64,000 nucleotides of DNA, from assembly GCA_905221605.1 (NCBI GenBank), contig CAJNDS010002470.1, forward strand, positions 342,717 through 406,716. Direction: 5' to 3'. A program made the position numbers and the translations under genes. This document shows positions 52,201 through 60,344 of the stretch, in pieces. Numbering within the stretch: the stretch's first letter is position 1; the number at the start of each line of letters is the position of its first letter. A model generated the notes under the pieces. The model worked only from the letters and a program-made list of their open reading frames with translations, did no database searches and was not told the origin of the DNA. This stretch comes from Symbiodinium natans (Eukaryota > Sar > Dinophyceae > Suessiales > Symbiodiniaceae).

Positions 52201-52536
52201 TACTCCAAGGCGTGGTGGCTCCCAGCACTTCAGCGGCACCAGTCCCGGCCTTGGGTTCGCTTCGTGCAGGGTGACTTTTGCCAGTTTGGTTCCTCTTGGC
52301 AGAAAACCACGACATTTCTGTGTGCGCATATTCCTGAAGATGATTTGCACCGGCTGGCGTGCACCTGCCAGGGGCCACCAGGAATCTGCAGTCGCACCCT
52401 GAAGCCGCACGTCCTTCTTTCAGGAAATTGGCGAGGAAGGCCGCGCGCCCAATGGGCGGAAATATACCCCAACAAGCTTAGCACCGCGTTGGCATACGCG
52501 TTAACTGCTGCCCACCACATCCCTCCCTATTCGTGA
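49114..52536 (+). CDS. DIRS element ORF3: C-terminal RT, RNase H, then methyltransferase domain
   Basis: 1,140-codon open frame. Residues about 20-100 finish the RT (SLPMGFTWAL, then YVDN at 93-96 where most RTs have YxDD). RNase H spans about 240-440 with D249, E357/E359, D386 and D435 as candidate metal ligands; SELNSADKPSR is the usual DIRS-type end. Residues about 460-900 are open but compositionally odd (Ser/Gly/Ala/Gln-rich); this stretch overlaps the recombinase gene in another frame and is probably not a folded domain. Residues 902-1140 form a methyltransferase-like domain. Confidence 0.75.
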   Translation: MLGWGAGFLGGAREHIFGQQVASIVYPAPGSLPMGFTWALYFAQRASEVLMTKVPSLQKSTLVHDRSSAIVFGEGQSVENEAGEPRPVHHYVYVDNLGVLSVNHDTVETALREVEDVFGSHKLILHPGLVSSGATKALGCALRGDLLASRVTSDRYHKLRQAIQGVLERKRVSGRILEVLVGHATFVALMNRHVLSVFNTVYRYINAHYHKPAPLWTTVREELSVFRGLMIFLHADWARPWNTYVTATDSSLEGFGVVSSHWQQHEVASAGRNLERARFRKQGSHSARTSALTAAGFVHDEATDQWKAGWLDSPSYLEHTGWALAQEFKEIPGYLLQADRWTPRLWGKWQHSAGILELEARALVKGLKRIAMSTFGHDVRQLLLTDNMSVCLSFDRSRARSFSLLVQIRKFAAYCLARNIYCVVRWVPSELNSADKPSRLHSEEASKDLAHAIPHVRWTPPGSSSQASSGKECQAKAQVQDAGATAAFNCFDGEGVDPCKNWSGRSTDHTAESGHVQPVDGAPGKRESQSKETQQRGEFKCLDQSEQKSCAQSWATTSGSEESKAPSESHGGSPLGRSVASGTASCWRSDLQAVPEGASVLPQLCKAPGIGDDQCQDSGRASRGLHEPDVSGRPSELPTPSRQVDGCHSPPLPTIWPVGGPEITAGLASAQGLQTADAGEVPVGLPLSLVGSLCGGAEALRMPEDGSFHAPCCEHLRQAVGAPSGKSGQSGAARARDHEQLVVTAGAGGGGDSHENGGLRCRDPSGQPVVERLEPRVIRLSEAIPPNSTPLGFQLPRVPAHDEANLGHVWCGCDAVSDPALGSLHRPRSAIPQPLGGAEARAVESAQKRGALRKERQAGQHMGVLTRKFQDPRHALRARPWGNSFGAKTSPPFAHNRRPGQYVMDLFSGQGGVGRAVRHFGFNAKFWDIRFGADHDLTNKGVLQKILREIRQGRVLACMLAPVCASFGRGCDRTKAIRTRAEPWGISANKLTAAERDSILLGNRCFVSCFRIMRELDKFKIPYILENPAYSKAWWLPALQRHQSRPWVRFVQGDFCQFGSSWQKTTTFLCAHIPEDDLHRLACTCQGPPGICSRTLKPHVLLSGNWRGRPRAQWAEIYPNKLSTALAYALTAAHHIPPYS
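50465..51823 (+). CDS. DIRS element tyrosine recombinase
   Basis: The start is chosen at the ATG of MPSPMSAG (50465), as upstream codons overlap RNase H; 452 codons. A basic, Ser/Pro-rich N-terminal part is followed by a core-binding region (QYQKELQSFLSFAKPRGLV) and catalytic motifs. Numbered from an upstream in-frame Met at 50279, these are R330 in STYARPSELL, R431 in PYQTRHSGPS, W455 in RGQWKAHK and Y464 in VARYEKSA. The usual His of HxxR is Tyr here. It lies entirely within frame 1 of ORF3. Its stop overlaps a methyltransferase ATG as TGATG. It is expected to integrate the element's circular DNA. Confidence 0.85.
   Translation: MPSPMSAGPRREAVLKPPVAKSVKPRPKSRMLERPQPSTASTARASTLAKTGPAEALITPRKADTFSLLTVPLESEKVKAKKRSREESSNASTSPSRSPARKAGQRRLVQRRARRRAKAMVDHHLDGVSHLEQQAVGEATSKQYQKELQSFLSFAKPRGLVMTNAKIVDGLLVDYMNRMYLDGHQSYRRRADRLMAAILHRFPQFGRLGDQKLPRAWRALKGYRRLTPGKSRLAYPLALWAAFAVELKRLGCLRMALFMLLAVSTYARPSELLRAKVVSLVRPARGITSSWSLLLAPEEEEIATKTGDYDVAIPLDSPWLKGWSHALFDCLKQSHPTAPLWDFNYQEYQLMMKQISDMFGVDVTPYQTRHSGPSIDRARQYRSLLEVQKRGQWKAHKSVARYEKSARLASTWESLPESFKTHATLCEQDLGAILLGRKPAPLLPTIAGPGSM
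51823..52536 (+). CDS. DIRS element C5-cytosine-methyltransferase-like domain
   Basis: Residues 904-1140 of ORF3; the ATG at 51823-51825 overlaps the recombinase stop (TGATG), so it could also be translated separately. Motif I is DLFSGQGGVGRA. A motif IV-like APVC places a Cys at the nucleophile position (C964). ENP at 1026-1028 resembles motif VI ENV. Retrotransposon-borne cytosine methyltransferases are known from dinoflagellates, which favours C5 over N6-adenine specificity. A Cys/His-containing C-terminal region follows (CTCQGPPGICS). It is short (237 aa) for a full C5 enzyme and activity is uncertain. Confidence 0.6.
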   Translation: MDLFSGQGGVGRAVRHFGFNAKFWDIRFGADHDLTNKGVLQKILREIRQGRVLACMLAPVCASFGRGCDRTKAIRTRAEPWGISANKLTAAERDSILLGNRCFVSCFRIMRELDKFKIPYILENPAYSKAWWLPALQRHQSRPWVRFVQGDFCQFGSSWQKTTTFLCAHIPEDDLHRLACTCQGPPGICSRTLKPHVLLSGNWRGRPRAQWAEIYPNKLSTALAYALTAAHHIPPYS

Positions 52537-52557
52537 ACTTCGCCTTTGGGAAGATTT

Positions 52558-52702
52558 GGGGCGAGAGTGAGTTCTGATCTTTGAGCTTCCAGTGCTTTCT
52601 TCAAGTACAAGCTCATTCTGTGCAGTTGGCTCCAACATGCTGTGACGATGCTAACGCTTTCGAGAAATTTGACCGCAAAAAGAGCTCCGAGTGACGGCAA
52701 TC
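52558..52702 (+). repeat. Split direct repeat B1
   Basis: 145 bp starting GGGGCGAGAGTGAG and ending GTGACGGCAATC, beginning 22 bases after the ORF3 stop. Confidence 0.95.
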
Positions 52703-52724
52703 TGATTGAGCGTGCTCGGTAAGA

Positions 52725-52773
52725 TTAGAGTCACGAAGTGCTCATCCCTGACGCTGTCTCATACTCAAGTGCA
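52725..52773 (+). repeat. Split direct repeat A2
   Basis: Second copy of the 49-bp A repeat, placed between B1 and B2 with spacers of 22 and 21 bases. Confidence 0.95.
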
Positions 52774-52794
52774 CCCGCCCACCCGCCCAAGGTG

Positions 52795-52939
52795 GGGGCG
52801 AGAGTGAGTTCTGATCTTTGAGCTTCCGGTGCTTTCTTCAAGTACAAGCTCATTCTGTGCAGTTGGCTCCAACATGCTGTGACGATGCTAACGCTTTCGA
52901 GAAATTTGACCGCAAAAAGAGCTCCGAGTGACGGCAATC
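52795..52939 (+). repeat. Split direct repeat B2
   Basis: Second copy of the 145-bp B repeat; one A/G difference from B1. Confidence 0.95.
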
Positions 52940-52948
52940 AAACTTTGC

Positions 52949-53046
52949 TTCCTCCAGATGTTGGAGGAAAACCTCTGCTTACCCTAGATTTTCCGATGTC
53001 CTCTAGATGTAGGAGGAAAACCTCCGTTTCCCCTGGATTTTCCGAG
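52949..53046 (+). repeat. Two tandem 49-bp units next to the DIRS element
   Basis: CCTCCAGATGTTGGAGGAAA... and CCTCTAGATGTAGGAGGAAA... are imperfect tandem copies, each ending ATTTTCCGA. Each unit also contains a small hairpin around GGAGG/CCTCC. Confidence 0.7.
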
Positions 53047-53053
53047 GACACCT

Positions 53054-53130
53054 AAGGAAGGAAGGAAGGAAGGAAGGAAGGAAGGAAGGAAGGATTGAAG
53101 GAAGGATTGAAGGAAGGAAGGAAGGGAGGC
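53054..53130. repeat. GGAA microsatellite
   Basis: AAGG tetramers with two ATTG interruptions. Confidence 0.95.
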
Positions 53131-53850
53131 AGCAAGGAATCAAAGGAAGGAGCAGCAAAGAATTAGGGAAAGTAAGGACGGAAAACAAGAAGGAATTATG
53201 TAACACAATTACTCATGCTGTGAACGTCTTAAATTTCATATGACCTCCGAAGAAACCTTCCGAAAGCCTTCGAACTTCGAAGCCAGAACCCCAAGTTCCT
53301 GTGAAATCCCACCGAATCCTGTGAATGCCATGCCATCCTTTGAAGTAGCTTGTGAGGTTCTATGAGACTCATTTCACACCTCTTGAATCATGTGACATTC
53401 CATGGCTATCCTCCGAATTCTATGGCATGGAAGTCATCTTTCGTCTGAAGCCGAACCGTTGTTGCACCTTCTGAAATCCTACGATATTTTGAAATCAGCT
53501 GAAATACTCCTATGACACCCTCTGAAACTCCTCCGGAACCTGAGTCATCTTGTGAAATGCGGCGGCTCATGTAAGACTGCCCCTGCAGCGTCAAATCTCC
53601 CATAGGCTTGCGAAGGACGATTCCCTGGCCGGTTTGTGGTTTAGAATTGGGGTGTGGACCCTATATAAGCGCTAAGAATTTGTGCCACAACTCGTCTAAG
53701 TTTTGAACCATGGGCCCTTAGTACGCTCCCTTACCCTTTTAGGGATCCGACGTCTGGGATCAAGGGCCCTGGCTTCGAACCTTATAGGAATCTGAACCCT
53801 GAGGGAATGTTCAAGCCGGCGCCGCAGTGAGCCCTAGAAGGAGCCATGCA
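53131..53850. other. Stretch without a supported gene
   Basis: 53220-53600 is a loose internal repeat of TGTGAAATCC / CCTCCGAA-like words without stable period. Beyond it is unique sequence with no convincing frame until 53856. Confidence 0.4.
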
Positions 53851-53855
53851 AGAAG

Positions 53856-53943
53856 GTGTTGGCACCGAAAGCGGTGCGGCCTGGGGTGTTCGTGAGGGGG
53901 CATGTCAGCATAAGAAGGAAATGACCGGTTTCCTGAGAGTCAG
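53856..53943 (+). CDS. Exon-like segment, unknown protein
   Basis: AAGAAG|G to GAGTCAG|GT, 88 nt. Reads VGTESGAAWGVREGACQHKK then EMTGFLRV. Good junctions at both ends. Confidence 0.45.
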
Positions 53944-54130
53944 GTGGAAACTTTCTTCTTTTCGCTGCCACTAGCTGCCCCTTTGAGACGCAGCAACCCT
54001 ATAACCCTGTAATCCTATAAACCCCATAACCCTATAACTCTATAAACCCTGTAAACACTATACACCCTATACACCCAGTAAACCCTGTACATCCTGTAAA
54101 CCCTAAACCCTAAAAACCCTCAACCCCAAG

Positions 54131-54232
54131 GTCAGGACGAGCTGCAAGTTTGCCCCTCTCCTCTCCTTCGGGAAGCCCATGGACTCGGGAATCTCGCGGG
54201 ACAAGAACAGCGACAAGTGGATGCTCCCCCGA
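54131..54232 (+). CDS. Exon-like segment, unknown protein
   Basis: After CCCAAG|G the frame reads VRTSCKFAPLLSFGKPMDSG then ISRDKNSDKWMLPR. A CCCTAAA-type tract precedes and a GGGTTTT/TTTAGGG tract follows within 15 nt. The right edge is uncertain. Confidence 0.45.
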
Positions 54233-54444
54233 GATTGTCGGGTTTTGGGTTTTGGGTTTTGGGTTTAGGGTTTAGGGATGTGGTGAGGGCGGGGGGGGGG
54301 GGGGGGCTTGCATTTGCAAGGAATGTAGGAGCCAAGTGGGCCTGGAATTCAGCGGGATTTTGGAAACATGAGCCTTGAAGGAACGACTGGTGGCACATTC
54401 TGGCTGAGCATCCCATTGAGTGTGAGACTGGCCAGGCCCATGCC

Positions 54445-54551
54445 ATTGGGGGTTTACGATATTAGAGGTACTTTCTTGGGGTCCTCTTTATAAAGGGATT
54501 CTACTATTTGGGGGGCTGTATTAGGAGTCCCTTGTTATCGTAAATCCCCAT
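54445..54551. mobile_element. MITE-like palindromic element (family 1)
   Basis: TTGGGGGTTTACGATATTAG at the left against the complement of the right end, ATGGGGATTTACGATAACAA. The interior GGGATTCTACTATTTGGGG resembles the 44597 copy. Confidence 0.5.
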
Positions 54552-54559
54552 TTTGCTGC

Positions 54560-55480
54560 TCCTACAGTTTAAAGTGTGGGGTATTGAGCTTAGTTTACTA
54601 CAGGAGCAACAAACACCAACAAAATGATTTCCTTTATCCTCCTTGGAAAGACAGTACATAAACTGCCCAAACATCTATTTTCGTCGAATAGGCCCCCAGA
54701 TGAGATAGTTCAACAGAGTCTTATGCGAAATGAGCCACAAGTTCTAGAGGCAAGGAGCCAGGCACAGTGCAAGTTCAGATCATCTTCTCCAGAGCCCAAT
54801 ACCCCTTGCTGAAGGAATATACCATAATCTAAATATGGGGATCCTGCTTATGGTTTGAGGTATATTCCTTCAGTAAGTGGGCTCTCTGCGTAAGGGTCTA
54901 GTTGGTAACCATCTTGCTCATTCTGTGGTTTGGTCGGGTGGGATGGCCTTGTGAATGCAGTCTTGCCCAACTCTGGCAGCGATGAGCACCAGGGGATGTA
55001 CAATGTACCATAATGAACCTCACTCAGTTGATAGCAGCCTCTCAGCTCGAGCCAAAGAATCTTAGTACATACGCTGGAGCTTGCCCCTTAGGACTTGCCT
55101 ACGAAAGGTAGCTGATGCTAGCTAAACCCCTTGCAAATAGACAAGCACGTACGCATCCTTTTGTTTTCACTTTTGTCGGAGATCCGCTTCGGACCACACT
55201 CATCGTCTTACATGAACTTTTCGAGCCAGTGCTTACACTGTGCTTTGCGCATTAATTCATGCGCATTGCAGCACTGATATTCTCAAAACGTCTGGTATGC
55301 TGCTCGATATCCCCAAAACGCCACAGGTTTTTGCAGCCGAATAGCTTGATTAAGGCCTCCAGAAAGCGGATCACATGACGCACTTGCGAACGGCACACGA
55401 TCCAAATCCAAGCCGTCTTGTCGATAAGATGACGCCTGCCATGCATGCACCTGCCATGAGCACGCAAAAACCGCCATGTT
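54560..55480. other. Stretch without a supported gene, apart from one palindrome
   Basis: Apart from the palindromic element at 54791-54885 I see only unique sequence with conflicting short frames. Confidence 0.4.
54791..54885. mobile_element. MITE-like palindromic element
   Basis: AGAGCCCA...CTGAAGGAATATACC at the left and GGTATATTCCTTCAG...TGGGCTCT at the right are complementary with a 6-base insertion. Single copy in the window. Confidence 0.5.
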
Positions 55481-55952
55481 GATTCATTCTTGCAACCGCC
55501 ACTCGGAAGATGCCATGTTGGCAAGCCCGCACCTGCTTCTTCAAGACCCCTTTGTGACATAGTTTGTGTGGGCAGTCGACAACCGTGGATGACCATTGCG
55601 ATTGTATCACCACTATCTTCGTCTCAGTCTCGGTCTCAGTCTCAGTCTCAGTCTTCTCCTTTTTGTAGGCGGTGCACTTCAGAGGAACTTGCATGGCCCC
55701 GACCAGGCCCTGACGGGAATGAAATTGGATGTGGCGAAGAAGAGTGCCTGGGCTCTGGCAAGCTGGTGTAGGTTGTTGCTGTTTGGGGCGGGAGGTGGAG
55801 GCTTGCGAACTAAGTGGTTGGGAGCTTTGTGTTTCAGATTTCTTGGTTGTCGTCTTCAGTTTCTGGGTCGTCCCTTCACCCCCCCCCCCCCCTGATGAAG
55901 CGTCTGCTCGTTCTGTGTAGAGGACTCCTGAACCAGCACCGTCGAACGTAAT

Positions 55953-56043
55953 CTGGGCATCTCCCAAAACAGGGGTCAAGTAGAATATAAATCCCCTTAA
56001 AGGGGCCCCCGACAAGGGTACCACTGTTTTCGGAAGCCCCCAT
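55953..56043. mobile_element. MITE-like palindromic element (family 1)
   Basis: Left TGGGCATCTCCCAAAACAGG pairs with the complement of the right end, GGGGGCTTCCGAAAACAG. Core CCCCTTAAAGGGG. Another copy follows 200 bases away at 56250. Confidence 0.5.
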
Positions 56044-56088
56044 TTGTCCCCACCCTCGGTGTGGGGTTGTTAGGTTTTAAAGTCGAGT

Positions 56089-56198
56089 CCCTAAACCCTA
56101 AACCTAAACCCTAAACCCTAAACCCTAAACCCTAAACCCTAAACCCTAAACCCTAAACCCTAAACCCTAAACCCTAAACCCTAAACCCTAAACCCTTC
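56089..56198 (+). repeat. CCCTAAA array, about fifteen units
   Basis: Nearly perfect array between two family 1 palindromic elements (55953-56043 and 56250-56353). Confidence 0.95.
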
Positions 56199-56249
56199 CT
56201 GCAGAGAGTCCCTGAGGCAACCATGATAGGATCATGCGAAGTGGGCGAA

Positions 56250-56353
56250 GTGGGCATTTCCCAGAATAGGGTACCCTTTTTGACCCCTAAATTGAATAGC
56301 ATCCCCTTAGAGGGACCCCCAAAAGGGTGCCCCTGTGATCGGAAACCCCAAGT
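56250..56353. mobile_element. MITE-like palindromic element (family 1)
   Basis: TGGGCATTTCCCAGAATAGG at the left against the complement of the right end, TTGGGGTTTCCGATCACAGG. Core CCCCTTAGAGGGA. Confidence 0.5.
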
Positions 56354-57049
56354 GTCCTGAATTCCCTTCCGACAGTGGTGAGCCTTTTGGGGGGTGGGGA
56401 TGATCAAGACAGTAGACAGATAGTTCACTGAACTTTGTTTTGTTGGGCGAGGAAGGCAGAATGCCGTACCGCTGAAAGAACAAGCTGCGGTGTGCGGATG
56501 GACGTAGATCAGATCCATGCCTGTCTCCTTCGACGATCGGCCCATCATAGGTTTGGTGCCGACTAGACAATTTTGGTTTGTTCGGCTGGGTACCAGCTAG
56601 GGCTAGTACAAGGTCTTGCAGGTCCTAAGAAAGCCATCTCGCCACTGTTCTGTGCATGTGCTTCCGCTGCAGTTCTCGCGCGCACTGTTGTCAGGCTACC
56701 TCTACGAGTGCAGCTACATCGGTGGCTCCCCGATCGCATTGGAGAGAGCAGTTGGTGGTTCACTGCCGCTCTTCAAACATGATTTCCCCCGACCTTGGAT
56801 ATTCCTCAAACAAAACAGTGCCCCAAAGATCCCCTAAACCCTAAACCCGAAACCCTAAACCCTAAACCCTAGACTCCCCCAACAAAAAGAAGTGAGGCTT
56901 GGGATCCTGCTTCGAGTACTTCAGCGGACAGTTCGAGGCCAGTCGCTGCGGGGCGAGCTGGTTGCGACCTCGGTCGTTGCAGGGGTCTAATATGTGGGGG
57001 TTTAAGGGTTTAAGGGTTTAGGGGTCTAGGGCTTAGTGTTTAGGGTTTT

Positions 57050-57155
57050 TGGATATAGGGGACGGAATAAGTGCTAATAGTATTCCCTTACGGTTCCTGT
57101 ATGGTTGTACTAGAATAACCCCCCGCAAAACCCTACTCTAATTATTAAGGCCCCC
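57050..57155. mobile_element. Short dispersed repeat, pair with 3531-3596
   Basis: Longer copy of the element near 3.5 kb, sharing AGGGG.CGGAATAA at the left and the AATAACCCCCC...GGCCCC right end. Confidence 0.45.
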
Positions 57156-57359
57156 ATATTCGTGTTGAGGAGTCGGCTTGCGGCAGTGTTGCCCGTGTCT
57201 TTTCGCAATGATTAGGTTACTGTTCGTTATGGTAGGAATTTTATGCCATGAGTTTGCAAAATATGTTGTTTTGCAAGTGCACCTGCTGTCGCCGTCCTGC
57301 TGGACGGCTCGCTGTTCTTCAGATTTCAAGGAGGGGCTGTCATGCTGAGACCGTGGCAG

Positions 57360-57458
57360 GTGCCATCCTTCTCGAACAACAAGAACAGCTGGAAGCCAGC
57401 ACTGAGCAAGCTCGTCGTTTCCTGTGGCCACTTGACTGTCAGCTCAGGCTGCAAGCAG
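57360..57458 (+). CDS. Exon-like segment, 33 codons, unknown protein
   Basis: Exactly 99 nt from GTGGCAG|G to AAGCAG|GA. Reads VPSFSNNKNSWKPALSKLVV then SCGHLTVSSGCKQ. This frame has far more G/C third positions than the competing one. Confidence 0.45.
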
Positions 57459-57499
57459 GAGACTGTCGCGAAAGCTCGCTCTTTAGCAGCTCCTACATG

Positions 57500-57588
57500 C
57501 GGTATTATACCCTATAACCCCTTAAAGAGGCCCTTTATAGGGTTGGTTAGGGGGATGATAAGGCCTAATAGCCCATGCTGGCTTGCTT
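57500..57588. mobile_element. Short dispersed repeat, pair with 42585-42668
   Basis: Shares the CTTAAA.GAGGCCCTTTATAGGG core and TAGCCCATGCTGG end with the copy at 42.6 kb. Confidence 0.5.
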
Positions 57589-58895
57589 CTGTGTTCTTGT
57601 TTCGCAACCTTGTCAGTGGGTCATCACGGCGGTTTGCATCGCCCTTACCTCGGGATTTCACCCGCCCTCCCAGCCCACCCTCCCTACTAGCCTGCTGCCA
57701 GAACCTTGCTTTCGTGGTGGGCGCAGGTTGTTCCTATTGACATAAACATGTAGAGTCCAGGTGTGGTGACAAATCAAACCAAAAACGTCAGTTCTGGGAA
57801 AACCTTTCACAACATTTCACTACCAACTGCCCTTCGAGATCCCCTCTATAACACCCCCTGCTAGTTTCACAGGGCTCGAAAAAAGCGCTCCACGTGCCTC
57901 CGAAAGTCACCTCCAGGCGAAAACTCCGTTATAGCATCGCTCCACTTCGAGTTCTCTGAGGGCGGCAGGCCACGGCCAGCGCAGTGCCAGCGCACCTCTG
58001 TCTTTGAACAGATCTAGCCAGAACTCGCCAAGCCCAGCCGAGTTTCAACTGAAGCCTGGCAGGTGGGCCCGCGTGCGCTATTTCTGCTGCAAGGCAGGTG
58101 GCTCGCCGACCGTGGTGGTCCCCTGGACACTACTTGACATCTCGTCATGGTAGTGGCAGAGGCGGTTGCGGAGCATGTATAGTGGCAGTTGGCTTTGGAG
58201 AGCTTAAGTCTTTGTTGGTACGCTGGCATGTCCGTGATGATGACGAAGCATCATCTTGCCCAGTACTGCCAGAATTTTGGCCGCTGTGGTTTTGTGCTAA
58301 CCATTCGCTTGTAGCCAAGGAACCTCTTGGCTACCTGGAGCCTGGAGGACTGTGGAGACCCTGTAAAATATAGTATGAAATCACTATTAGCCATATTCAT
58401 AATAATAGTATGATAGGATGTCAAGAGGTTCGTGGTTTGGGGTTGTTTAGGGGAAAGCTGGTCCTTCCCGGACTTCCTTGGGCCATCTAATCAAAAAAAT
58501 GCCAAAGTCGCACCTGAAAGGTTCAGACTGCAGATACAACCTGTACCTGAGTCTTGCCTTGTTGAACTCATTCATATACGGTAACGATGGCTGGAGCAGA
58601 GTAATTCCGACGATTCATCGTGATCTTATTCGTTTGTTAATGCTATCGGTTCCTGCCGCCCTTAGTCCTAGCCTGGCCTGCGAAGGCAAGGACGGAAAGT
58701 ATTGCCCAACGTCGCGGGACTCGTCTGGTCGGCCTGCTCCTCGCATGAAAGTGGAGCTTTGTTGTGTCAGCATCGTTCTGAGACAGCACGGCTGCATCCT
58801 TTCAACCACCGGAGCCCCACCTTTCTCGCATAAAAACCCTCAGCCATCCTGTCATGTTTTCAAAGCAAAGAGTGTTCGACCACAGTGGTCTCCAG

Positions 58896-58964
58896 GTCTA
58901 TGAAAGTGCGGATGGAACAAGCCTTTCCTTTGACAGTGACGCCGGCAAGTGGTGCATCGGCAAG
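58896..58964 (+). CDS. Exon-like segment, 23 codons, unknown protein
   Basis: Exactly 69 nt from CTCCAG|G to GGCAAG|GA. Reads VYESADGTSLSFDSDAGKWC then IGK, resembling a short beta-strand repeat. Likely in the same gene as 59026-59109 and 59365-59431. Confidence 0.45.
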
Positions 58965-59025
58965 GAGTGCAGTGGCGTGAACGGTGCCGCGACACCCTTG
59001 TTGCCTGCTTGCATCAGGTTTGCAG

Positions 59026-59109
59026 GTTGAAACATACTGCTTTCTTTTCGTCTGAAGATTTCTGGCCAGGCGAGGACACGAAGATGGGAATGCGCGAAAC
59101 GGTGTACAG
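59026..59109 (+). CDS. Exon-like segment, unknown protein
   Basis: TTTGCAG|G to TACAG|GTATGT, 84 nt, with a canonical-looking GT donor. Reads LKHTAFFSSEDFWPGEDTKM then GMRETVY. Confidence 0.45.
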
Positions 59110-59364
59110 GTATGTCATGGTGCGTTTTACGACAATATGATCTTTGAGCCTGCTCACATCAGAGTACAGGCAGGACAGCTCTTTACCTACAGATTCCCTC
59201 CCGTCCCTTCCCAGAACATTACGCATTGCAACACTCTAGAACTACCCAGAAACAGGTGCTGAAACCACTGCCGGTGTTCCCGGAGCAAGTTGCCCGGTCA
59301 CCAGATGTCCAGCAGGATGCAGGCAGCGCATATGCGGAAGCCATGATTTCCATAGTTTCTGCAG

Positions 59365-59431
59365 GCACCTGAGTGGCAAGTCCTTCGAGGTGGTGGACAT
59401 CAGCGACTTCGACGGAGACGCTGAGCAAAAG
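59365..59431 (+). CDS. Exon-like segment, unknown protein
   Basis: TTCTGCAG|G to CAAAAG|GG. Reads HLSGKSFEVVDISDFDGDAE then QK. Acidic. The right edge is less certain. Confidence 0.35.
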
Positions 59432-60242
59432 GGCAATGTTTATATAGACATGTTTGTATGTATTTATTTACTTGTCTGTTTCAATTTATTTGTTTGTTGC
59501 CAGATGTTAGAGAAAAAACTTTCATGGCTGCAGATAGTTTCTGACCACAGGGATGCCTCGGCAAGTGCCAGTCTGCATGTTGCTATCAACACGTTGGACG
59601 CAGAGTGTTCCAGGTGGTCCTTCATGTGGAGTACTCTTAAAGCAGGAAGTGTGGCGAAAGCTCGATTCACCACACAATTGCGGATCCATTTGCTTCTCTC
59701 CGGAAAAGCTTGCCACACATGCATCAATGTGCCACTGAGGCGTTTGAGTCCATGGGCATTCCCAAGTTAGATGAGTCTGGGAAGAAGAGCCTCTTGGGCA
59801 GAGCTCAGATGATCTTTGCTGTTGGCGTTGGAAGGGCCGGTGTCTTGCGTCTGATCCAGAAACCGAATGGCACCTCAATCGTTGCCCCAGCTGGGTGGGC
59901 TACCACAGGGCTCTTTTGGTGGTTATGATGGTCATATTCGACGGTTGTATCTTCCAAGAGCACACAAGACTCTTGAAAATGAGCCATTCCTTTGCAGAGG
60001 CTCCAGCTGTTGATTGTGACCTATCCAGAAGGCACAGTCGCCCAAAGCCTGCGAAAAGCCCCAATCTGCCTAATTGAACCAGGGATTAGGGTTATGGGTG
60101 TAGGGTTTAGGGTCACGAAACCCTAAAGTCTCTTGGTACACTTCTGGTACCCCTAAACCTTAAACCCTAAACCCTCAACCCTAAACCCTAAGCCTTAAGC
60201 CCTACGCCCCTAAACCCTCAACAGACAATTGGTGGAGTCGAG

Positions 60243-60316
60243 GTGCGAAAGCACTCCTCGCATCGCTCAAGAAGCCCAAGAAGCCAAAGCTGCCGAAGAT
60301 CCCAGAGCCGCTTTGA
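60243..60316 (+). CDS. Probable terminal exon with Lys/Pro-rich tail
   Basis: After GTCGAG|G the frame reads AKALLASLKKPKKPKLPKIP then EPL and TGA at 60314-60316. It could close the gene whose exons lie at 58.9-59.4 kb. Telomere-like repeats (60081-60215) precede it. Confidence 0.4.
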
Positions 60317-60344
60317 GCCACCTAGAGCGCGACGGCCGGCTCTG

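Larger units (their letters stand above)
46361..52939 (+). mobile_element. DIRS/PAT-like tyrosine-recombinase retroelement with split direct repeats
   Basis: A 6.58-kb element in the layout A1 (46361-46409) - ORFs - B1 (52558-52702) - A2 (52725-52773) - B2 (52795-52939). A1 and A2 are 49 bp and read identically. B1 and B2 are 145 bp with one difference (near 52591/52828). It encodes a small membrane ORF, Gag, RT/RNase H, a tyrosine recombinase and a methyltransferase-like domain. No target duplication is seen, as expected when integration is by tyrosine recombinase instead of integrase. RT plus methyltransferase plus recombinase with split direct repeats is the PAT-like branch of DIRS elements. 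The RT is split by a -1 frame change. Apart from that the element looks complete and recent. Confidence 0.92.

Noticed and set aside
53640-53680. TATA-like CCTATATAAG as a promoter
   Set aside because: No gene start follows and dinoflagellate promoters are not known to rely on this motif.
55371-56024. 217-codon minus ORF with a Thr-Glu repeat
   Set aside because: The repeat comes from a TCAGTC microsatellite (55617-55655) and the frame runs into a palindromic element; no domain seen.
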